Source: CAYQVW01 sp964421245
GTDB lineage: Bacteria > Margulisbacteria > WOR-1 > XYC2-FULL-46-14
DNA length: 64,000 nucleotides
Direction: 5' to 3'
Assembly (NCBI GenBank): GCA_964421245.1
Contig: CAYQVW010000003.1
Location: 1 to 64,000, forward strand
A program made the translations under genes and the position numbers. How positions within the stretch are numbered: the first letter of the stretch is position 1; each line of letters opens with the position of its first letter. The notes beneath the pieces are model-generated. The model saw nothing but the letters and a program-made list of their open reading frames with translations, searched no databases and was not told the origin of the DNA. Positions 42,232-50,147 of the stretch are shown in pieces.

Positions 42232-42822
42232 ATGATATTTAACAGAGTAAAGAAGATTCTATTGTTACCTAAAGAGGCGTGGGCAGAGATTAATGTGGAA
42301 GATACTTCTATTCAGGGGCTTTTTTATAAATATGCAATGTATTTGGCTCTGATTCCGTCAATTGCTTTAGTGGTCGGTTTTTCTATTGTGGGAATGCGTT
42401 TTGGTCCGACCTATTACAGAATGCCGCTAATGACCGCTTTATTTTCTGCAATTGTTTCGTACATAATTAACCTGGCTGGAGTATTTGTTGGTGGATATAT
42501 TATTAACTTTTTGGGCCAGTATTTTTCTGCCGAGAGCACTCTCAAACAAGCAATGAAGCTTTCGGTCTATTCTTCGACAGCATTTTGGGTAGCAGCAATT
42601 TTTGGTGTTCTTCCTTCTCTTGGTTTGTTGTCAATTTTAGGATTATATTCAGTCTATCTTCTCTATGTTGGTGTTCCGATTTTAATTAAGATTCCAGAAG
42701 ACAAAGTAATGCCTTATACTGTGTCGGTAATTGTTTCCTTAATCGTACTTGGCTTTTTACTCAATGCAGTTGTTGGGCAATTTGTCTATGCCCCAATATA
42801 TTCAGAATTGTTGACGTACTAG
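42232..42822 (+). CDS. Yip1/DUF1282-family membrane protein
   Basis: 196 aa from ATG 42232, with AGGAGGA 6-12 nt upstream. An earlier in-frame start would translate the palindromic repeat, so it is rejected. N-terminal FNRVKKILLLPKEAWAEI is the typical opening of bacterial Yip1 proteins, followed by five membrane segments (YLALIPSIALVVGFSIVG; TALFSAIVSYIINLAGVFVGG and others). Function unknown; the family has been linked to membrane trafficking in eukaryotes. Four nt before the acyl-ligase gene, so it may be the first gene of the lipid operon. Confidence 0.8.
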   Translation: MIFNRVKKILLLPKEAWAEINVEDTSIQGLFYKYAMYLALIPSIALVVGFSIVGMRFGPTYYRMPLMTALFSAIVSYIINLAGVFVGGYIINFLGQYFSAESTLKQAMKLSVYSSTAFWVAAIFGVLPSLGLLSILGLYSVYLLYVGVPILIKIPEDKVMPYTVSVIVSLIVLGFLLNAVVGQFVYAPIYSELLTY

Positions 42823-42826
42823 TAAG

Positions 42827-44404
42827 ATGAATCTAAGAAATTTAATCTTTCACACAGCATCTCTGTATGGCCAGGAAATTGCTTTTCAAATTAAGAAAAA
42901 AAATTCTTATCACAAATTAACTTTTGCTCAGGTAAAAGAAAAAATCCTTGCCTTGGCTTCTCACCTTATCGATTTAGGAATTAAAAAAGGTGATAGGGTA
43001 GTTATTCTTTCGGAAAATCGTCCAGAATGGCCAATTTCATATCTTGCAATTACTTCAATTGGAGCAGTTGCGGTTCCACTTGATATCATGCTTTCAAAAG
43101 AGGAGATTCGGCCACTTGTTTCCCACTGTGGGGCCAATGCAATCATTTTATCAAAGCGGGGGATGGATAGTCTTCAGGAAAAAATCGTTAAATTAGAGAT
43201 TGGGATGGATGAGATTGATAACTTTAAGTTGTCCGGGCTTAAACTGGATGATATTCCACTATTAGATAATGATCTTGCTGCGATTTTATATACTTCGGGA
43301 ACTACCGGAAAATCAAAAGGGGTAATGTTGACCCATAACAATATTATGTCAAATGTTTTGGCCGTGGCTCAAATTTTTCAGGTTGGACCGGGTGATAATT
43401 TCTTATCGGTTTTGCCTCTGCATCATACCTTTGAGTCTACTTCTGGGTTTTTAGCACCATTTTATATGGGTTGTTCTATCACCTATGCACAAAGTCTTAA
43501 GTCTTATCAGCTTTTAAGAAATATGCAAGAGACTGGGGTAACTATTATGTGTGGGGTTCCGCTACTTTATCAACTATTTTATGACGGTGTTATGCGAGCG
43601 ATAGGGGAGAAGCCCTGGATAGTGAGGCTTTTTGCCAGATTTGCTGTACGAAAAAAATTTGGTGGAAAAATTAAGTTCTGGGTCAGTGGTGGAGCAGCCC
43701 TTGACCCCGCGGTAATAGAGGGCTTTAGAAAATTTGGAATAACAATACTTCAGGGTTATGGATTGACCGAGTCTGCTCCTATTTTATCCTGTAATACTTT
43801 AACCAATAATAAAATTGGATCAGTTGGAAAAGTTTTGCCAGGAGTAGAAGTAAAGATAGAGCCACGCCATGGCGTGGCTATACAAGAAGGAGAAGTCCTA
43901 GCCCGCGGACCAAATATAATGCAGGGGTATTATAAATCTCCTGATTTAACTGGGCAAGTTTTGGAAGATGGTTGGCTTTATACTGGAGACATTGGCAGAT
44001 TTGATGAGGAAGGGTATTTATATATTACCGGTCGAAGCAAAGATGTAATTGTTACTGGTTCTGGCGTAAATGTTTATCCAGATGAAATTGAATTTCAAAT
44101 AAGAAAGTTACAAGGGGTTGCCGATGCTTGTGTTATTGGCTCCAAAATTAAAAAGGGAATTCGCTCTGGTATGGAAGAGGTCTGGTCTATTATTGTGCCG
44201 GATATGGAGTATTTTAAACGTATGAATGTAGAGAGTAGCGATGTGATTGATCGGACGGTTAAAAATAATGTCTTTGCCTTAAATGAAGAGCTGGCCGAGT
44301 ATAAGAGAATAGCAAATGTTATTGTAAGATATGAAGATTTTCCAAAAACTACCACCCGCAAAGTTAAAAAATACCAACTTAAAAAAGAAATGGGGCTATT
44401 ATGA
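42827..44404 (+). CDS. AMP-forming acyl-CoA/acyl-ACP synthetase
   Basis: 525 aa ANL-superfamily ligase, activating a fatty acid with ATP. The AMP-binding P-loop is YTSGTTGKSKG from residue 155, followed by LPLHHTFE, GYGLTESAP and the hinge YTGDIGRFDEEGYLYITGRSKD; the C-terminal lysine is in TTRKVKKYQLKK. An eight-residue stretch at 345-352 (EPRHGVAI) is encoded by a palindromic repeat inserted in frame in a surface loop. The next genes encode an acyl carrier protein and a PlsC acyltransferase, so acyl-ACP rather than CoA is the likely product. Stop overlaps the ACP start by 4 nt. Confidence 0.9.
   Translation: MNLRNLIFHTASLYGQEIAFQIKKKNSYHKLTFAQVKEKILALASHLIDLGIKKGDRVVILSENRPEWPISYLAITSIGAVAVPLDIMLSKEEIRPLVSHCGANAIILSKRGMDSLQEKIVKLEIGMDEIDNFKLSGLKLDDIPLLDNDLAAILYTSGTTGKSKGVMLTHNNIMSNVLAVAQIFQVGPGDNFLSVLPLHHTFESTSGFLAPFYMGCSITYAQSLKSYQLLRNMQETGVTIMCGVPLLYQLFYDGVMRAIGEKPWIVRLFARFAVRKKFGGKIKFWVSGGAALDPAVIEGFRKFGITILQGYGLTESAPILSCNTLTNNKIGSVGKVLPGVEVKIEPRHGVAIQEGEVLARGPNIMQGYYKSPDLTGQVLEDGWLYTGDIGRFDEEGYLYITGRSKDVIVTGSGVNVYPDEIEFQIRKLQGVADACVIGSKIKKGIRSGMEEVWSIIVPDMEYFKRMNVESSDVIDRTVKNNVFALNEELAEYKRIANVIVRYEDFPKTTTRKVKKYQLKKEMGLL
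43860..43879. repeat. Palindromic element inside a coding region
   Basis: A perfect 20-bp palindrome AGCCACGCCATGGCGTGGCT followed by ATAC, with a nearly matching ATAG on the left. It lies in frame within the acyl-ligase gene. The GTA/TAC-like ends recall the two TCGCGA palindromes, suggesting a related class of small mobile repeats. Confidence 0.75.
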
Positions 44405-44640
44405 ACGGCGATTTAGAAAAAGAACTAAGGGATCTAATTTCTAAAGTAATAAAAGTTCCTGAAGAAAAAATCACCCCCGATGCCAATCTTTTTTCAGATT
44501 TAGGGGTTGATTCACTATTGGGTGTTGAAATTTTTGCGGCTCTCGATAAAAAATACGGAATAGATATTCCAGACGATAAATTGCGTAAGACAAGAACTCT
44601 GCACGATATTGTAAAATTGGTATCTGATTTTAGAAAATGA
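44401..44640 (+). CDS. Acyl carrier protein
   Basis: 79 aa. Four-helix ACP with the phosphopantetheine attachment motif G-V-D-S38-L and the usual acidic helix II (LLGVEIFAALDKKYGIDIPDD). Overlaps the ligase before it and the acyltransferase after it by 4 nt each, so it is a dedicated carrier for this operon rather than the general fatty-acid-synthesis acpP. Confidence 0.9.
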   Translation: MNGDLEKELRDLISKVIKVPEEKITPDANLFSDLGVDSLLGVEIFAALDKKYGIDIPDDKLRKTRTLHDIVKLVSDFRK

Positions 44641-45359
44641 CAGAAGACACATCCTATTATTGGCGAAAACGTTTGGGGCTGAATAGCCCCCCCGATGAAA
44701 AACTGCTTTCTAAACTGCATTCTCCGCTTGCCCTTTTACGACCGATCTTTTTTTCTATTTTTAATTCTTTCTCAAAATTATTTTTTCCGATAAAAGTTTT
44801 TGGTAGAGAGAACCTACCCAAGGATTCTTCTTATATCCTTGCTTCAAACCATGCCAGTGCAATGGATTATGCTGTTTTGGCTGATGTGATGGGACCGGCT
44901 GCTCGGGAAAAACTTTATCCAATAGCTACTAAACTTTTTTATGATAATCTTATTGCCCGGTTTTTTATGAAGATTACTGCCAATATCATTAGGATAGACA
45001 GTGTGGAGGATTTTTTTCCAGCTTTGCGATCTGCAGCGACTGTTTTGCGTCTTGGAAAAATAGTTTGTATCTATCCAGAGGGTACCAGGTCAGAGACGGG
45101 AGAGATGATGCCCTTTAGGGTTGGGGTTGGTACTTTAGCCATCGAGGCAGAAGCTCCACTGGTTCCGGTCTATATAAAAGGCAGCATAGAAGTTTTACCT
45201 ACCGGAGCCCTTTTCTTTCGCCGCGGAAAGATTAGTGTATTTTTTGGAAAGCCGATTGACCCGAAGCCGTATATTGAGAAGAAAAAAACTATGCAGGCAT
45301 ACGATGTGTATAAAGAGATTACGGAAGAACTCCGCAAACGTATCTTGGAACTTGCATGA
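44637..45359 (+). CDS. PlsC-type 1-acyl-glycerophosphate/lysophospholipid acyltransferase
   Basis: 240 aa. Contains the acyltransferase signature N-H72-A-S-A-M-D77 (HX4D) and YPEGTRSETG, with VPVYIKG downstream. Transfers an acyl chain to lysophosphatidic acid or another lysophospholipid at the membrane. Translationally coupled to the ACP gene and to the lipase gene. In E. coli, Aas combines this domain and an AMP-ligase in one protein; here they are separate. Confidence 0.9.
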   Translation: MTEDTSYYWRKRLGLNSPPDEKLLSKLHSPLALLRPIFFSIFNSFSKLFFPIKVFGRENLPKDSSYILASNHASAMDYAVLADVMGPAAREKLYPIATKLFYDNLIARFFMKITANIIRIDSVEDFFPALRSAATVLRLGKIVCIYPEGTRSETGEMMPFRVGVGTLAIEAEAPLVPVYIKGSIEVLPTGALFFRRGKISVFFGKPIDPKPYIEKKKTMQAYDVYKEITEELRKRILELA

Positions 45360-46075
45360 GAAAGCCCAATCCAATAATTTTTGTGCATGGAGTTGGCGCT
45401 TCGGCTTCGATTTGGAAAAAAATTGATATTTTGGATCGTCCCGTTTTTTATATTTCGTTTGCTGATCGCTTTGGTCATCCAACTAATCAAGTTTTTGAAT
45501 TATCAAGATTTATTGATGGAATACTACAAAAGACCAATCAAGAAAAGGTGGTTTTGGTCTGCCATTCGATGGGCGGGCTTGTTGCAAGAAAATATTTAGC
45601 AGATCATCCATCTAATCATAATGTCGAGAAAATAATATTTATGGGAACACCGAACCTGGGAGTTCCCTTGCTTAGATTAAATTATTTTCCTTCGATTCTG
45701 ATTATTGCAGGGTTAGTTTTGTCTATCATTTTTCAAAATATATATTTTATTTTAGTGGCAATTATTGGGATTAGCATCGAAGTGGGTTTTTATCTTAGGG
45801 GGATAAAATTAATATCCAAAGCGGTTGAGTCGATTAAAGCTAATTCTTCTTTTCTTGCTGATTTAAATAGTAGAAAATTGCCCACCGATGTTGAATATGT
45901 TTGTTTGATTAGTCGGATCTTTTCTGGGGATGGGGCGGTGTCGGTTGGTAGTCAAAGGTTAAGTGAGAAATGTGTTCCCAATTTTTCCGAATTGAATTAT
46001 AAAGAAATTCCGATTAATAAACCCCATTTTCAAGAGCCCCAGGATGTGGAGGCGATTAGGGGGGCTTTATTATGA
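45356..46075 (+). CDS. Alpha/beta-hydrolase lipase-like protein
   Basis: 239 aa. FVHGVGASASIWKK is the oxyanion-hole strand, and VCHSMGGLVARKYL the nucleophile elbow; PHFQEPQDV near the C-terminus supplies a likely catalytic His. Two hydrophobic segments at about 100-145 (FPSILIIAGLVLSIIFQNIYFILVAIIGISI without break) suggest membrane attachment. Resembles esterase/lipases of the PGAP1/triacylglycerol lipase type. In this operon it may cleave acyl chains from phospholipids. Overlaps both neighbours by 4 nt. Confidence 0.8.
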   Translation: MRKPNPIIFVHGVGASASIWKKIDILDRPVFYISFADRFGHPTNQVFELSRFIDGILQKTNQEKVVLVCHSMGGLVARKYLADHPSNHNVEKIIFMGTPNLGVPLLRLNYFPSILIIAGLVLSIIFQNIYFILVAIIGISIEVGFYLRGIKLISKAVESIKANSSFLADLNSRKLPTDVEYVCLISRIFSGDGAVSVGSQRLSEKCVPNFSELNYKEIPINKPHFQEPQDVEAIRGALL

Positions 46076-47376
46076 TTAAATTAAAAAAACTTGCCTACAG
46101 TTTTGGAGCAGTCGGCACCGCACTTTCTTATCAGGCCTTTTCAACTTACATAATCTTTTTCTATGTGGATGTTGTAAAGATGCCAGCACATTTGGCTGCG
46201 ATTGGAATGTTAATCTGGGCTATTTGGAATGCTATTAATGATCCGTTGTTTGGTTTTATCTCGGATCGTACCAGAACTCCATGGGGAAGAAGGATACCTT
46301 ATATTGCACTGACTGCAATTCCTTTTGGGATCATTTATTTTTTATTATGGACTCCTCCCCTGGTAGAAGGGATGTCCTTGTTCTTCTATTTTCTCATCTT
46401 CATTTGCTTATTTGATCTTTGCTATACCATTGTAGTTTTAAACTGGGCCAGTTTATTCCCGGAGATGTTTCCAAGTTTATCCGAGAGGGCAGAGGTTAAT
46501 TCTTATCGCCAGGCTTTTGGAATGGGCGGTTTAATGCTTGGGATTGCGCTTCCGCCTTTAATTTACAGCACGATGGGGTGGAGGTGGATGGGAGCTATTT
46601 TTGGATTAATTATTATTTTGGCTTACCTTGTTTCCCTTTTGGGCTCGCGCGAAAATAGGGCATATGAGATGGTTGAGCAGTTAGGGGTTAAACAAGCCTT
46701 CAAAAGTACTTTTGTGAACCGATCTTTTTTGACTTTTGTTTTTGCTAATCTCTTTGTTCAATATGCTTTTGTAATAATTCTGGCCTCTATTCCTTTTTAT
46801 GCAAAATACGTTTTGCAGGTAAAAGAAAAACAAACTTCGGTAATTTTGTTCTCAACTTTTCTAGTTGCACTATTTATGATGTTTGTCTGGCGAAAGATTG
46901 TTGTGAAACTTGGGGCCAAAAATTCTTATATGGCAGCGTTGATGATTTTGGGCCTTGTTTTAATCCCTTTTTTCTTTGTAAAGAACTTTATTGCTGCGGT
47001 TATTTCAGCGGCTTTCATTGGGACAGGTTTAGCCGGCATCATTTTAGTCGCTGATGTTTTAATCTCGGATATTATTGATGAGGATGAGTTAAAAACCGGA
47101 ACCCGCCGTGAGGGGATCTATTTTGGAACTAATGCTTTTATTACCCGTTTTGCAATTGCACTGGAATCAGCCACTATTGGATTTATTTTTTATTTTACTC
47201 AATATAATCCTCATGTTTTTGCTCAGACAAAAGAGTTTTTATTAGGTTTGCGTTTTCTTGTGGCAGGATTTCCAATTTTAGCACTGGTTGTTGCTTTGAT
47301 TTTTATGAGATATTATCCACTGGGAAAAGACAAACAGCAAGAGATTAGAACAAGATTAGATAAACTACATCAATAA
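46072..47376 (+). CDS. MFS transporter of the GPH (MelB/MFSD2-like) family
   Basis: 434 aa, 12 membrane segments. N-terminal KLAYSFGAVGTALSYQAF, NAINDPLFGFISDRTRTPWGRRIPYI and the D-E-x-E-like DIIDEDELKTGTRREGIYFG are hallmarks of the glycoside-pentoside-hexuronide:cation symporters. The same fold includes MFSD2A, a lysophospholipid importer. As last gene of a ligase/ACP/acyltransferase/lipase operon, lysophospholipid transport (an LplT-like job) is more likely than sugar transport; this is inference from context. Confidence 0.85.
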   Translation: MIKLKKLAYSFGAVGTALSYQAFSTYIIFFYVDVVKMPAHLAAIGMLIWAIWNAINDPLFGFISDRTRTPWGRRIPYIALTAIPFGIIYFLLWTPPLVEGMSLFFYFLIFICLFDLCYTIVVLNWASLFPEMFPSLSERAEVNSYRQAFGMGGLMLGIALPPLIYSTMGWRWMGAIFGLIIILAYLVSLLGSRENRAYEMVEQLGVKQAFKSTFVNRSFLTFVFANLFVQYAFVIILASIPFYAKYVLQVKEKQTSVILFSTFLVALFMMFVWRKIVVKLGAKNSYMAALMILGLVLIPFFFVKNFIAAVISAAFIGTGLAGIILVADVLISDIIDEDELKTGTRREGIYFGTNAFITRFAIALESATIGFIFYFTQYNPHVFAQTKEFLLGLRFLVAGFPILALVVALIFMRYYPLGKDKQQEIRTRLDKLHQ

Positions 47377-47378
47377 CT

Positions 47379-48251
47379 CTAATAAATAACTTTATTTAGC
47401 GGATATTCTACAATTCCCTCGGCTCCAGCACGTTTTAATTTTGGAATTAAATCACGCACTACAGCTTCTTCTAGAATTGTATCAACGTCTACCCACTTTG
47501 AATTTGAGAGTGGGGCAATAGTTGGTGTTTGTAATGCCGGTAGTAGGCTTAAAATTTTCTTTAAGCTATTAGCCAGAACATTCATCTTTAATCCGACTTT
47601 TGTCTCGGCAGCTAGTGCTCCAGAGAGTAACAAAATCAGATTATCCATTTTTTGCTTTTTAAAAGAATCTTTTAGTGCCTCTTTGTTTGAGATTACAACG
47701 GTGTTTGATTCAAGTAGTGTATCGAGGATTTTTAGGTTGTTGGCACGAAGCGATGATCCGGTTTCAGTTAATTCTACAATAGCATCTGCCAATTTAGGTG
47801 GCTTTGCTTCTGTCGCTCCCCATGAGAATTCAACAGTTGCTTTGACTTTATTTTTCTTTAGATATCTTTTTGTCAATTCAACAAACTCAGTTGCAATTCT
47901 TTTGCCCTTAAGGTCTTTTACACTCTTAATCTTTGAATTAGCTAAAGCAGCCAAAACGATCTTTACTTTTTTTAGTCCTTGCTTTGCATAGACCAAGTCA
48001 GCTAGTTTGACAACTTTGCGTCCTGATTCCATTACCCAGTCAATACCGGTTATTCCACAATCGAGAACCTTTGATTCTACATAGCGTGGCATTTCTTGAG
48101 CACGAATTAACATACATTCTATATCCGGATCATCGATTGTTGGATAGTAAGACCTTGAACTGACTTTAACGTTAAATCCAGCCTTTTTTAATAGTTTTAC
48201 TGTGCTTTCTTGTAAGCTTCCCTTGGGAATTCCTAATTTTAATTTTTTCAT
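47379..48251 (-). CDS. hisG: ATP phosphoribosyltransferase, long form (HisG)
   Basis: 290 aa from ATG 48251, fixed by GGGAGGAAT upstream; a longer frame would translate a palindromic repeat (PAYRQAGR) and is rejected. First enzyme of histidine synthesis, joining ATP and [25 protein letters not shown], the GITGIDWV motif and [16 protein letters not shown] (PRPP loop) are conserved. The extra C-terminal domain (about 215-290) marks the long, hexameric form carrying its own histidine-feedback domain, so no HisZ is expected. No other his genes are nearby. Confidence 0.95.
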   Translation of the reverse strand: MKKLKLGIPKGSLQESTVKLLKKAGFNVKVSSRSYYPTIDDPDIECMLIRAQEMPRYVESKVLDCGITGIDWVMESGRKVVKLADLVYAKQGLKKVKIVLAALANSKIKSVKDLKGKRIATEFVELTKRYLKKNKVKATVEFSWGATEAKPPKLADAIVELTETGSSLRANNLKILDTLLESNTVVISNKEALKDSFKKQKMDNLILLLSGALAAETKVGLKMNVLANSLKKILSLLPALQTPTIAPLSNSKWVDVDTILEEAVVRDLIPKLKRAGAEGIVEYPLNKVIY

Positions 48252-48261
48252 ATTATTCCTC

Positions 48262-48281
48262 CCTGCCTGCCGATAGGCAGG
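48262..48281. repeat. Inverted repeat (TGCCTGCCGATAGGCAGG type) in the hisG leader
   Basis: CCTGCCT and AGGCAGG arms around GCCGAT, just upstream of the hisG ribosome binding site. Read on the minus strand it would encode PAYRQAGR, a peptide often seen where such repeats enter frames. Could form a hairpin in the leader. Confidence 0.6.
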
Positions 48282-48303
48282 CGTTAATAATTCTATCACA
48301 TAT

Positions 48304-48332
48304 ATATCGTTGAGTTTGGGTGAAAAATTTCA
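48304..48332 (-). promoter_or_regulatory. Sigma-28-like signal upstream of hisG
   Basis: Minus strand TGAAATTT (48332-48325), 13-nt spacer, AACGATAT (48311-48304) then ATATG. The spacer is one base longer than in the other copies. It overlaps the rfbC promoter on the other strand. Confidence 0.45.
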
Positions 48333-48338
48333 TATAAT
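48310..48338 (+). promoter_or_regulatory. rfbC sigma-70 promoter, leaderless
   Basis: TTGAGT 48310-48315, 17-nt spacer, TATAAT 48333-48338; rfbC ATG at 48346 is 7 nt further, with no Shine-Dalgarno sequence. Confidence 0.8.
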
Positions 48339-48345
48339 ATAGAAT

Positions 48346-48906
48346 ATGGGAATATTTAGTTTTAAAGAAACAAACATTCCGGGCGTTATTGTAATTGATT
48401 CAAAAGCCTTTCATGACAACCGCGGATTTTTTACCGAGACTTATAATAAGGGCAACTTTTCTGACTTGAAGTTTAAAGATGAGTTTGTTCAAGATAATTT
48501 AAGTAAATCATCTAAGGGTGTTCTTCGTGGTTTACATTATCAAATTAATCCTTCTCCAATGGGAAAGCTGGTTCGTTGTATAAAGGGAAAGATCTTTGAT
48601 GTTGGTGTAGATATTAGAAAAGGTTCAAAGACCTTTGGCAAATGGTTTGGCGAGATTTTAGATGATCAAAATATGAAGATGATTTATTTTCCTCCCGGGA
48701 TTGCTCATGGCTTTTTATCTTTAACCGACGATACTTATGTTTATTATAAATGTACCGGATTATACGCCAAAGATGATGAGAGGGCGATGATCTGGAATGA
48801 TCCAGCGGTTGGCATAAAGTGGCCGCTTGATCAGATTAATGGAGAGCCTAATCTTTCTGATAAAGACAAAATTCACCCCACACTAAAAGACGCTGATTTG
48901 TTTTAG
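48346..48906 (+). CDS. rfbC: dTDP-4-dehydrorhamnose 3,5-epimerase
   Basis: 186 aa cupin-fold epimerase of dTDP-L-rhamnose synthesis. Conserved GVLRGLHYQ (catalytic His), KLVRCIKGKIFDVGVDIRKGS, YFPPGIAHGF and YKCTGLYAKDDERAMIWNDP (catalytic Tyr region). Stands alone without rfbA, B or D in the window. Points to a rhamnose-containing surface polymer. Converges on larC across a 13-bp gap that forms an inverted repeat. Confidence 0.95.
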   Translation: MGIFSFKETNIPGVIVIDSKAFHDNRGFFTETYNKGNFSDLKFKDEFVQDNLSKSSKGVLRGLHYQINPSPMGKLVRCIKGKIFDVGVDIRKGSKTFGKWFGEILDDQNMKMIYFPPGIAHGFLSLTDDTYVYYKCTGLYAKDDERAMIWNDPAVGIKWPLDQINGEPNLSDKDKIHPTLKDADLF

Positions 48907-48928
48907 ATTGTGAAACTTTTCACAATCT
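48905..48928. promoter_or_regulatory. Rex-box-like inverted repeat between rfbC and larC ends
   Basis: AGATTGTGAAA / TTTCACAATCT arms; the centre TTGTGAAACTTTTCACAA (48908-48925) fits the Rex repressor consensus TTGTGAAN4TTCACAA. It lies at two 3' ends, not at a promoter, and lacks a U-tract, so it could instead be a weak bidirectional terminator. Confidence 0.45.
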
Positions 48929-50065
48929 CTCGATAGGCACTTTATGTTTCTTAGCTAGCTTTTTTAAATCTTCGTATTCCGGCGCAGCAGTAATAACTTT
49001 ATTACCCAAAATCCCCAGTTTTACCTTGTATTTTCCATATTTACTCTTTTTTGTTATGAATTTTCTCTTTAGTTTTTCTCTCTTAACTAAAAATGTGCGT
49101 ACTCCTAAGGAAGTCGTTTCTTTGAACAGAGCCCCTAAAACAGCTTGTTTGTGAAATATTTCACAAAGTGCCGTAAGTTTGGTTGCTTTGCGTTTTTTCT
49201 TCATTAGGATTGGCTCAATCCAGGCATCTAAGGCACCGGCTTTCATAATTGCTTTAATTGCTTTGTTGTAATGCTTTGGATTCATATCATCAATATTAGT
49301 TTCTATTTGCAAAACGGTATCTGTCTCTGTTTGTAGCTCTTTTTCTCCAAGATAAATTCGAAGAGCGTTGGGTAGATTTGGAATAATATGTCTTCCAGCG
49401 CCAGCACCAACTTTTTCTAAGATAATTCTTGGAATTTCCCCAAAGCTTTTTGCTAAAGATTTAATTAAAACTACTCCGGTTGGGGTTGCTAACTCTTTCT
49501 TAACCGAGCTTCCGTAAAATGGAATGCCTTTTAATAATTCTGCAGTCGCTGGAGCTGGGACTGGCAGGATTCCGTGAGAGTGTTTTATTGTTCCTGAGCC
49601 GACGTTAATAGGGGAGCTATAAATTTCGCTTATCTCTAGTTTTTTAAGGCAAATAAGTGTTCCGACAATATCAATTATTGCATCAGTCGCTCCAACTTCA
49701 TGCAGATGGACTGTATCCATTGTTTTGCCATGTACTTCTGCCTCGGCTGCGATTAGTTTTTTGTAGATCTCGATGGCCTTCTTTTTGATCTCCTTATCAA
49801 GTTTACTTTTTGAGATGAGTTTGGTGATAGAGGAGAGGGTAGCTCCGTGATGAGTCTTGCCATGGCAAGGCTTTACATCTACATCCATATGGGTAGCTTT
49901 CAAACCATTTCGATCAGCCTTTTTTATGATTAGTTTGTAGGCAGGAAGAGAGATCTTTTTTAGCTCTTTTTTGAGATAGTTTGCTGATACTCCGAGATCG
50001 AGTAAGGCCCCCAGTATCATATTGCCGGCAATGCCGGATTGGCAGTCGAAATAGAGTATTTTCAT
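48920..50065 (-). CDS. larC: LarC, nickel insertion protein for the NPN cofactor
   Basis: 381 aa (DUF111). LarC inserts nickel into the pincer nucleotide cofactor of lactate racemase-type enzymes. N-terminal YFDCQSGIAGNMILGALLDLG, the histidine-rich KPCHGKTHHGA and VHLHEVGATDAIIDIVG are family hallmarks; ETNIDDMNPKHY opens the C-terminal domain. One continuous frame, unlike some lactobacilli that need a frameshift. larB lies 2 kb away on the same strand, separated by an opposite-strand gene. No larA or larE in the window. Confidence 0.95.
   Translation of the reverse strand: MKILYFDCQSGIAGNMILGALLDLGVSANYLKKELKKISLPAYKLIIKKADRNGLKATHMDVDVKPCHGKTHHGATLSSITKLISKSKLDKEIKKKAIEIYKKLIAAEAEVHGKTMDTVHLHEVGATDAIIDIVGTLICLKKLEISEIYSSPINVGSGTIKHSHGILPVPAPATAELLKGIPFYGSSVKKELATPTGVVLIKSLAKSFGEIPRIILEKVGAGAGRHIIPNLPNALRIYLGEKELQTETDTVLQIETNIDDMNPKHYNKAIKAIMKAGALDAWIEPILMKKKRKATKLTALCEIFHKQAVLGALFKETTSLGVRTFLVKREKLKRKFITKKSKYGKYKVKLGILGNKVITAAPEYEDLKKLAKKHKVPIERL
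49149..49166. promoter_or_regulatory. Second Rex-box-like palindrome, inside larC
   Basis: TTGTGAAATATTTCACAA, a perfect match to TTGTGAAN4TTCACAA and part of a 20-bp perfect palindrome (49148-49167). It encodes C-E-I-F-H-K on the minus strand. Same motif as 48908-48925, 240 bp away. Confidence 0.4.
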
Positions 50066-50073
50066 AAATGCTG

Positions 50074-50101
50074 TGAAATTTCCATAATAAAACTATGATA
50101 T
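50074..50101 (+). promoter_or_regulatory. Sigma-28-like promoter of the six-BMC gene
   Basis: TGAAATTT 50074-50081, 12-nt spacer, TATGATAT 50094-50101 (6 of 8 matches to GACGATAT), then TATTATAG. The gene's own ribosome binding site AAGGAG follows and ATG is at 50148. Confidence 0.45.
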
Positions 50102-50147
50102 TATTATAGTTCGAAGAAAGTTTTCAGGCAAGTTTATAAGGAGAAAT

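Noticed and set aside
48252..48299. Longer HisG start ([14 protein letters not shown])
   Set aside because: PAYRQAGR comes from a palindromic repeat, and GGGAGGAAT directly precedes the ATG at 48251.
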